Shown here: positions 58,802 to 64,000 of the stretch, one piece after another
Layout of the letters: each line of letters starts with the position of its first letter
How positions within the stretch are numbered: position 1 is the first letter of the stretch
Assembly: GCF_003289955.1 (NCBI RefSeq)
Contig: NZ_QLZR01000001.1
Coordinates: forward strand, 558,001-622,000
Origin: Planococcus halotolerans
GTDB taxonomy: Bacteria > Bacillota > Bacilli > Bacillales_A > Planococcaceae
DNA: 64,000 nucleotides
Direction: 5' to 3'
Program-made: the position numbers and the translations under genes
Notes under the pieces: generated by a model
What the model was told of the DNA's origin: nothing
The model's database searches: none
Seen by the model: only the letters and a program-made list of their open reading frames with translations

Positions 58802-60148
58802 ATGAAAAAATTATTGGTTTTATTGATGGCAGTATTATTGGTGGTTTCCGCTTTACCTGCTTCAACTTTTGCGATTGCGAAAGACGATCCTGAATTTGAG
58901 AAATTCCTTGCGGAAATCAACTGGTCCAAAAAAAGTTATATAAATTACCTGATGGAGAAAAATTGGTCCCTGGATGATTTCGGTGATGTATCTGAACTAG
59001 GAACACCATTGTCTGAAGAAGGCATTCAGACTGTACTGGAAGACTTCGAACTGACGCGTGAAGAATTGAACGAATTACTGGTGAATTTCGGTGATATCGA
59101 AGAAGGCGAAGACGTTCTGGATGGAACTTACCTCATCTTCAATGAAGAGCTTTACTTTTACACAGAATATTATTTGACTGAAGACTTCGGCATGATTGAT
59201 GAAGACGGCGAGGAATTTACAGAATTCCTTAAAGGCATCAACTGGACTAAGGAAGATTACCTGGCTTACCTTGAAAGCAAAGATTGGGGCCTTGAATATT
59301 TCTCAGACGTTTCGGAATTAGGAACGCCATTATCTGAAGAAGGCGTACAGAAAGTATTGAAAGACTTCGATTTGACGCGTGAAGAGTTGAATGCATTGCT
59401 TGTTGAATTCGGTGACATTGAAAAAGGCCAGGATGTATTGGACAGCCATATGTATATCATTTTCAATGAAGATCTTTATTTCTATGTTGAATGGTACTTG
59501 GATGAAGAGAACTATATCGACCTTAATGATATGGATATCTTTACAGAAGTCGGTCTTACTGAAGAAGAATTGGACCGTCTGTTAGAACACTTTATGACAT
59601 TGAACTTTGAAGATGAAGCATTTTTGGATGAATTGGATGCTCTATTGCAGCGCTTGGATGCAGTTGCATATTTTGAAAGCATGGATGACCTAGATGCAGA
59701 ACAAATCGCGGTACTGTTGGATATTTTCAACGACATGATGAATTTGTTTGAAGTTGAAACAAAGTATTACCTGACTGATGGAAAAGAAAAAACTGCACTT
59801 ACATTGACTTCACTATTGGCTTTGGAAACAACTAACGGCAAAGATCTGCTGATTGAAATCTTTGATCGTGAAGGTACATTCCTTGCTGACATCGTTTTGA
59901 CAGCGGAAATGTTCGGTTCTGAAATCATTAAAGAAACAGGCAAGGACCTTGTAGTAGTTGAAGAAGTGATTGCAGCTCCTAAAAAAGAAGTGAAGTCCGT
60001 GAAAAAAGATACAAAAGCTGTACAAACTACTAAAGGCGGAAAACTTCCGAAAACTGCCACTGATTATGTGAGCAATGCATTGGTCGGATTGGCGTTCGTA
60101 TTGATCGGCCTTCTATTATTCCGTCGCATGAAAACTGTGAGCAACTGA
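58802..60148 (+). CDS. processed acidic surface protein with LPXTA sorting signal
   Basis: A 448-residue surface protein: signal peptide (1-25), two tandem repeats of about 105 residues (roughly 30-133 and 137-240; each has NWxxxxYxxYL, the DVSELGTPLSEEG motif and LTREELNxLL), an acidic C-terminal domain, a basic linker, then LPKTA (415-419), a hydrophobic helix and a positively charged tail. LPxTA rather than LPxTG is recognised by class D-type sortases, and the sortase gene follows directly. The overall design matches the processed acidic surface protein family (acidic_w_LPXTA). The role on the surface is unknown. A TATAAT box lies at 58758-58763. Confidence 0.88.
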   Translation: MKKLLVLLMAVLLVVSALPASTFAIAKDDPEFEKFLAEINWSKKSYINYLMEKNWSLDDFGDVSELGTPLSEEGIQTVLEDFELTREELNELLVNFGDIEEGEDVLDGTYLIFNEELYFYTEYYLTEDFGMIDEDGEEFTEFLKGINWTKEDYLAYLESKDWGLEYFSDVSELGTPLSEEGVQKVLKDFDLTREELNALLVEFGDIEKGQDVLDSHMYIIFNEDLYFYVEWYLDEENYIDLNDMDIFTEVGLTEEELDRLLEHFMTLNFEDEAFLDELDALLQRLDAVAYFESMDDLDAEQIAVLLDIFNDMMNLFEVETKYYLTDGKEKTALTLTSLLALETTNGKDLLIEIFDREGTFLADIVLTAEMFGSEIIKETGKDLVVVEEVIAAPKKEVKSVKKDTKAVQTTKGGKLPKTATDYVSNALVGLAFVLIGLLLFRRMKTVSN

Positions 60149-60151
60149 TTG

Positions 60152-60802
60152 ATGAGAACTAAAAGCACTAAAGGGGCCGGCCGTAAAAAATTCATTTTGT
60201 CGGCCTTGGCTTTATCAATGATTCTATTCGGTCTTTGGTTCAGCGGCACTAACGCCGCTTCTTTCCTGAAGGGCTATCTGCTTTTTAAAACCGGACAGGT
60301 CAGCGAAGTAGAAGTCAGTGCCAAGACGGCACCTTCCACCGAAACAGTTGAACTGCCGGAAGATGATGAAGATGAGGTTCTTTATCCGGTGCGCCCTAAG
60401 AAAGGCGACAACATCGGTGACCTTATGATTCCAGCAATCGGCGCGACTTTACCTATTTTTCACGGCACCGATGAAGATGAGCTCCTGAAAGGCGTCGGCC
60501 ATTTTGCTGACAGCGTATTGCCGGGAGAAAACGACAATACGGTTCTTTCCGGCCATATGGATACGGTGTTCCGCGAATTAGGTGCAGTAGGTAAAGGCGA
60601 TCTGCTGATTGTCGAGACGTCGGCTGGAAAGTTTACTTATAAAGTGAGAAAAACCCGGATTGTGGATGCGGATGACCGCACGGTGATTGTGCCGAAACCG
60701 AAGGCTACACTGACGGTTTCAACTTGCTATCCGTTCGACTTCATCGGCTCTGATGCTCCCGAACGCTTTATATTGATTGCTGATTTGGTTTCGAAGGAAT
60801 AA
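60152..60802 (+). CDS. class D-like sortase dedicated to the LPXTA protein
   Basis: A 216-residue membrane-anchored transpeptidase that cleaves between Thr and Ala of LPXTA and joins the protein to the wall precursor. N-terminal helix (about 12-36), then the sortase barrel with catalytic His in LSGHMDT, Cys in TVSTCYP and Arg in APERFIL. The start overlaps nothing: TGA of the surface protein gene is followed by TTGATG, with translation probably coupled since no strong ribosome binding site is seen. Its only visible client is the adjacent gene. Confidence 0.9.
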   Translation: MRTKSTKGAGRKKFILSALALSMILFGLWFSGTNAASFLKGYLLFKTGQVSEVEVSAKTAPSTETVELPEDDEDEVLYPVRPKKGDNIGDLMIPAIGATLPIFHGTDEDELLKGVGHFADSVLPGENDNTVLSGHMDTVFRELGAVGKGDLLIVETSAGKFTYKVRKTRIVDADDRTVIVPKPKATLTVSTCYPFDFIGSDAPERFILIADLVSKE

Positions 60803-60820
60803 AGAAAGAGCGTCATTGGA

Positions 60821-60960
60821 TTTATCGGCGATTTTCTTGGGTTTATCAGCGATTTATCGAGGTTTATCAGCGATTTTTGATCGTTTATCAGCGATTTTTG
60901 ATCGTTTATCAGCGATTTTTTGAAGTTTATCGGCGATTTTTAACGGTTTATCAGCGATTC
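60821..60960. repeat. 21-bp periodic array, unit TTTATCRGCGATTT (7 copies)
   Basis: TTTATC begins at 60821, 60842, 60863, 60884, 60905, 60926 and 60947, exactly 21 bp apart, each continuing as GCGATTT plus about 7 variable bases. Same unit and orientation as at 36485 and 46118. Located between the sortase stop and the DinB terminator. Confidence 0.92.
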
Positions 60961-60975
60961 TCCCATTCCTACGCT

Positions 60976-61017
60976 AAAAGCGCCTCACTGCATCCATTGC
61001 AGTGGGGCGCTTTTTTT
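60976..61017. terminator. bidirectional terminator between srtD-type sortase and DinB genes
   Basis: AAAAGCGCC-CACTGCA pairs with TGCAGTG-GGCGCTTTT around a 4-6-nt loop, with a run of seven T on the plus strand. Confidence 0.85.
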
Positions 61018-61051
61018 GCATTCTCCTTATTTAGCTGAGCTTCTTTCCCCA

Positions 61052-61582
61052 TCACTTTCTCGCTTTCAAAACACTCAAGTATTGCTCCCAAGGACCAACG
61101 TCTTCACGGTATCTTTCAGCCATAACACGTGTGATTTGCGAAATATGCGTCAAATCATGGACGACCCAGGTAGAGAGCAGTTCGCTTAAAGTGACTGAGC
61201 CGAATTCGGGATGGATGCCCCGCAAATCCAGGTCTTTTTCTGGATTCACCAGTTCTTTCAGCTTCTCCAGATTGGCCATCCGTATCTTTCTGAATGCCGC
61301 CAGCTTCCGTTCAATAGTCGTGTCAGCTGTAGTTTCCAGATGGGCAAACCGGTCGAATGGCGGAAAAGTTTGGTCTTCACCATACTGAAGAAGTGTTTCA
61401 ATCCGTGGAATCCAATTGCTTATCTCCGCTTCAATCAAGTGAGCAATCACTTCTTCTGCATTCCACGTCCCTTCGCCTTCATTGCAGTGGATCCATCCCT
61501 CCGGCAAGCCGGAAAGAAACGCCTCCAGACTGGCTGGTGTTCGCGCCAGCAATTGAATGGCTTCTTCAAAGCGAAAATTCAT
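61052..61582 (-). CDS. DinB-like four-helix metalloenzyme
   Basis: A 176-residue DinB/YfiT superfamily protein with the metal-binding histidine in EEVIAHLIEAE (about residue 48) and the pair in VVHDLTHISQ (HxxxH). Members are thiol transferases such as bacillithiol S-transferases or act on small electrophiles. Monocistronic, convergent with the sortase operon. Exact substrate unknown. Confidence 0.82.
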   Translation of the reverse strand: MNFRFEEAIQLLARTPASLEAFLSGLPEGWIHCNEGEGTWNAEEVIAHLIEAEISNWIPRIETLLQYGEDQTFPPFDRFAHLETTADTTIERKLAAFRKIRMANLEKLKELVNPEKDLDLRGIHPEFGSVTLSELLSTWVVHDLTHISQITRVMAERYREDVGPWEQYLSVLKARK

Positions 61583-61693
61583 ACAGGCACCCCTTTTCGG
61601 TGGTTTACTTTCTTCCTGTATAGAATTCGAGTTGTTTTGCTGTTTTCCTTCTAATGTCTGGTCAAAGGTTATAAAGCAGAACTCTTTAGTTAA

Positions 61694-62806
61694 TTACTGC
61701 ATGATTTTCTCCATCACTTCGAGGTTCTTTTCCATCAATGAAAAATACGTTTCGCCTGCATCGATTTCTTCTTGTGTTAAAACACTCAAGTTATGCAATT
61801 GCACTGCTTCAGCACCTACTTCTTTTTGAATCACTTCAGTCAATCGGGAAGAAACATTTTGCTCGAAAGCGATATAGTCGATATTCAGCTCTTCCGCTTG
61901 CTTCACAATATTCACGAGCGCCTGTTGAGATGGCTCGTCCTGGCTGTTCAACCCTGCTATCGCCACTTGCTCCAAATCATATGCATTTGCCCAGTAGCCA
62001 AACGCCGAGTGGGATACGAAGAAAGTTTTCTGTTCAGCGGCAGCTGCCATTTCTTCGAATGACTGGTCCAGCTCTTGCAACTCTTCAATCAATTGCTCGT
62101 AATTTGCTTCATATTCTTCTGCATTTTCGCTGTCACGCTCGATCAATTCATCCTTGATGGATTCCGCGAGCTGTTGACTGAGTACCGGAGAAATCCAGAC
62201 ATGCGGATCCACTTCATGCGCATGTTCGTGCTCTTCTTCTGTTCCTTCTTCATGCGCGTGATCGTCATGCTCTTCTTCCGTTCCTTCTTCATGTGCGTGA
62301 TCGTCATGCTCTTCTTCCGGTCCTTCTTCATGTGCGTGGTCGTGCGTTTCTTCTGTTTCTTCTTCATGCGCGTAATCATGCTCTTCTTCTACTGTTTCCT
62401 CATTATGCGAATCCCCTTCACCAAGCTCCGCCTCCGGAATTGATTCTGCAGTGGCCACGAATTCTACATTTTCATTGCTTAAAGTCTGTTTAGCACTGTC
62501 AATAAAACCTTCCAGGCCCAATCCGATGTAGAAAACGGCGTCTGCATCAGCAAGCGCAATCATGTCTTTTTGTGTCGGTTCAAATGTATGCTCGTTCGCA
62601 CCCGCTGGATAGATCGACTGTACATTCACGCGTTCGCCGCCAATACGTTCCGTGAAGTATGTAAGGGGATAAACGGTCGTGTAGATATCCATTTTTTCTT
62701 CAGTTGCTGCATCGTCTGTTTCTGCAGTAGTTGTACTTTCTTCAGCGTTTCCGCAGCCGCTTACTATCAAAATCAATAACAGCATTGGTATCAATAATTT
62801 TCTCAT
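61694..62806 (-). CDS. znuA: zinc ABC transporter substrate-binding lipoprotein (ZnuA/AdcA-like)
   Basis: A 370-residue lipoprotein of the cluster A-I metal-binding family: lipobox near C18 (IVSGC), metal-site histidines in NEHTFEPTQ, VDPHVWISP and FVSHSAFGYW, and the final Asp/Glu region. Between the first two sites is an acidic, His-rich loop of HAHEEGTEEEHDD repeats (13-residue unit) that scavenges zinc. It lies in a Zur-controlled group with zinc-free S14 and L33; no permease or ATPase gene is in the window on this side. Confidence 0.92.
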   Translation of the reverse strand: MRKLLIPMLLLILIVSGCGNAEESTTTAETDDAATEEKMDIYTTVYPLTYFTERIGGERVNVQSIYPAGANEHTFEPTQKDMIALADADAVFYIGLGLEGFIDSAKQTLSNENVEFVATAESIPEAELGEGDSHNEETVEEEHDYAHEEETEETHDHAHEEGPEEEHDDHAHEEGTEEEHDDHAHEEGTEEEHEHAHEVDPHVWISPVLSQQLAESIKDELIERDSENAEEYEANYEQLIEELQELDQSFEEMAAAAEQKTFFVSHSAFGYWANAYDLEQVAIAGLNSQDEPSQQALVNIVKQAEELNIDYIAFEQNVSSRLTEVIQKEVGAEAVQLHNLSVLTQEEIDAGETYFSLMEKNLEVMEKIMQ

Positions 62807-62845
62807 CTGGATTTCCTCAATTCATTTTTTAAGTTTTTTTGTATA

Positions 62846-63115
62846 TTACCAGCTTGCTTTTTTGACTCCTGGAATCTGCCCTTTATGAGCCAGTTCACGG
62901 AAGGCGATTCGGGACATGCCGAATTTACGCATATAGCCTCTCGGCCTGCCGGTCACCATGCAGCGATTTTTCAACCGGACGGGCGACGAATCCTTGGGCA
63001 GCTTATTCAATTCTTCATATTCACCGTTTGCTTTCAGCTCTCTCCGGTAATCGATATAGCGCTCAACCGCCAACACCTGCTTCCGTGCTTTTGCCACTTT
63101 AGATTTTTTAGCCAT
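62846..63115 (-). CDS. rpsN: ribosomal protein S14, zinc-independent paralogue
   Basis: An 89-residue S14 with the basic [14 protein letters not shown] start and the C-terminal [21 protein letters not shown] region. The Zn-ribbon of the usual S14 is missing (only one Cys, no CxxC pairs), so this is the C-minus form used when zinc is scarce. Start at 63115 is supported by GGAGGGAG. It lies 39 bp upstream of znuA and behind a Zur box. Confidence 0.95.
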   Translation of the reverse strand: MAKKSKVAKARKQVLAVERYIDYRRELKANGEYEELNKLPKDSSPVRLKNRCMVTGRPRGYMRKFGMSRIAFRELAHKGQIPGVKKASW

Positions 63116-63132
63116 CCGTGCTCCCTCCTTAT

Positions 63133-63150
63133 TGGTAATCATTACGATTT
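63133..63150. promoter_or_regulatory. Zur box in front of rpsN
   Basis: TGGTAATCATTACGATTT contains the dyad GTAAT-C-ATTAC (63135-63145), a good Zur operator. On its other side TTGCGATTT-TAC-AAATCGTAA forms an overlapping second palindrome. Confidence 0.8.
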
Positions 63151-63168
63151 GTAAAATCGCAAATTTTT

Positions 63169-63318
63169 TTATTTTGTTTCTCGGTGCAACGTTACTTTGC
63201 GAAGACGCGGACAGTATTTCTTCAATTCGATCCGTTCCGGATTATTGCGCTTATTTTTTACCGTTGAATAATTGCGGTCCCCCGTCTCGGTGCACGCCAA
63301 TGTAATGTTGACTCTCAT
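63169..63318 (-). CDS. rpmG: ribosomal protein L33, zinc-independent paralogue
   Basis: A 49-residue L33 ([20 protein letters not shown]). The zinc-binding CxxC pairs are lost (ACTET retains one Cys), so it is the zinc-free form. It has GGAGG upstream and is the first gene after a Zur-controlled promoter. With rpsN and znuA it frees and recovers zinc under limitation. Confidence 0.93.
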   Translation of the reverse strand: MRVNITLACTETGDRNYSTVKNKRNNPERIELKKYCPRLRKVTLHRETK

Positions 63319-63350
63319 ATTTATTCCTCCTTAAAAATTATCAATTCATA

Positions 63351-63369
63351 AATAGTAATTATTACGTTT
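63351..63369. promoter_or_regulatory. Zur box in front of rpmG
   Basis: AATAGTAATTATTACGTTT contains GTAAT-T-ATTAC (63355-63365), the Zur dyad, just downstream of the promoter. Confidence 0.82.
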
Positions 63370-63372
63370 TAC

Positions 63373-63401
63373 ATCATATAATGAAATACTAGGTTCTGCA
63401 A
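63373..63401 (-). promoter_or_regulatory. promoter of rpmG
   Basis: On the minus strand TTGCAG (63396-63401) and TATGAT (63373-63378) are spaced by 17 bp, with the Zur box overlapping the transcription start. Confidence 0.7.
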
Positions 63402-63455
63402 GAAGTTTCTGATCAGCTTTTCAGATTGATAAGAAATCTTTTACCTGCAAAAAAG

Positions 63456-63481
63456 AAAAAAGCTGCTCGAGGCAGCTTTTT
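63456..63481. terminator. terminator of the flotillin gene
   Basis: AAAAAGCTGC pairs with GCAGCTTTTT around TCGAGG, between floT and the rpmG promoter. Confidence 0.8.
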
Positions 63482-63582
63482 CTCCAATAATTATACACAG
63501 TGGGTATCTGGCTAAATAAAATTTAAATCTTTATCTACAGAAAAATAATTGTTGATAACTTTTCAGCCGAAAAATTTGTGGG

Positions 63583-64000
63583 TTATTCCTCTTCTTTCTG
63601 AGGCTGGTCCGTCAAATCTTCCTGCTTCTCTTCTGTCGGCTCAGGCTCCGGGGCAGATTGAATGATGCCGCCCGGCGTTTTGCCGACATAGGATTTCAAT
63701 AGCTCTCCGACATCGATTCCTGTCATTTCCTTCAATGGCTCCTGCATATCGACCATCGTTTTGGTGACACTGCGGCCGAATGAAGGGATTCCCTGACCGT
63801 TGCCGGAATCGATGATTTTCACTGAATCGATATTGTTCAATGGCTGAGCGACTTTTTCTGCGAATACCGGCAGCATATCGATCAACTTCTCGGTGATGAT
63901 GATATCGCCGTGCTGTTCCATCGCTTCAGCAAGCAATTTGCGTGATTCGGCTTCCGCTTTTCCTCGTTCACGGATAACTTCAGCTTCTGCGGCACCTTCG
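63583..64000 (-). CDS. floT: flotillin FloT/YuaG, C-terminal part (gene starts beyond the window)
   Basis: The last 138 codons or so of a flotillin. The visible chain has the Ala/Glu-rich coiled segment (EAEVIRERGKAEAESRK) and the C-terminal DMLPVFAEKVAQPLNNIDSVKIIDSG, IPSFGRSVTKTMVDMQEPLKEMTGIDVGELL, and an acidic Pro/Glu tail. Flotillins scaffold functional membrane microdomains; the N-terminal SPFH domain lies outside. Which neighbours (for example yuaF) precede it cannot be seen. Confidence 0.9.
   Translation of the reverse strand, partial: EGAAEAEVIRERGKAEAESRKLLAEAMEQHGDIIITEKLIDMLPVFAEKVAQPLNNIDSVKIIDSGNGQGIPSFGRSVTKTMVDMQEPLKEMTGIDVGELLKSYVGKTPGGIIQSAPEPEPTEEKQEDLTDQPQKEEE

Overview
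The window looks like chromosome from a low-to-mid GC Gram-positive rod of the Bacillales. Planococcaceae (Planococcus or a relative) is my best guess. It rests on strong AGGAGG-type ribosome binding sites, Bacillus-style families (OpuA, PaiAB, YbfB, DUF2512, Cls, FloT), an LPXTA-type surface protein with its own class D-like sortase, and Zur-linked zinc-free ribosomal protein paralogues. No rRNA, tRNA, CRISPR array, prophage or insertion sequence was recognised.

Layout. 1-2313: a sugar-acid operon (second KDG kinase and KDPG aldolase) and a Gfo/Idh/MocA dehydrogenase. 2554-3912: a secreted esterase with a lysine-repeat tail. 4297-7371: the OpuA glycine betaine ABC transporter; 9071-10555: a BCCT betaine carrier. 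10602-12900: FAH hydrolase, SDR and DUF2512. 13119-17940: K+ channel, GAF-STAS protein, YhfK-like SDR and a MarR-paiA-paiB operon. 18000-19180: an AT-rich patch with an orphan gene and a gene remnant. 20603-22322: TetR and an MFS exporter sharing an operator motif. 22396-32957: a large catabolic block on the minus strand: rpiA, a histidine-less HPr/Crh-like protein, a 2-hydroxyacid dehydrogenase, D-galactonate dehydratase, KDPG aldolase, KDG kinase, a DctPQM TRAP transporter, a GndA-type 6-phosphogluconate dehydrogenase and a KduD-type SDR. The first genes have a promoter with IclR-like operators, and a cre site precedes dctP. 33590-38162: pabA-pabBC, an acidic lipoprotein and an amidase. 38374-41899: a Fur-box-controlled iron ABC transporter. 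42047-46017: cardiolipin synthase with a probable ATT start, two more acidic lipoproteins, and PadR/DUF2812. 46256-50950: class I ribonucleotide reductase genes behind a cobalamin riboswitch and a pair of NrdR boxes. 51291-58641: MFS, small membrane proteins, MreB-like protein, small regulators, CopC/CopD and a HAD phosphatase. 58802-60802: LPXTA surface protein and sortase. 61052-64000: DinB protein, ZnuA, zinc-free S14 and L33 with two Zur boxes, and the 3' part of a flotillin gene.

The transporter and enzyme block is consistent with uptake of a sugar acid (galactonate or a hexuronate-derived acid) by the TRAP system, dehydration by DgoD, phosphorylation by KdgK and cleavage by the aldolase to pyruvate and triose phosphate.

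The most unusual feature is a set of intergenic arrays with strict 20- or 21-bp periods. Three widely separated arrays (36485, 46118, 60821) use the same unit, TTTATCRGCGATTT followed by about 7 variable bases, repeated 5-7 times at exactly 21 bp. Others use different units (GCGTTCA every 20 bp at 26171; TGATCATAGAA every 20-21 bp at 33287). All lie downstream of a gene end. A compound structured element (24429-24806) and a dispersed hairpin (26037, 57421, variant at 33533) are further unexplained non-coding features.
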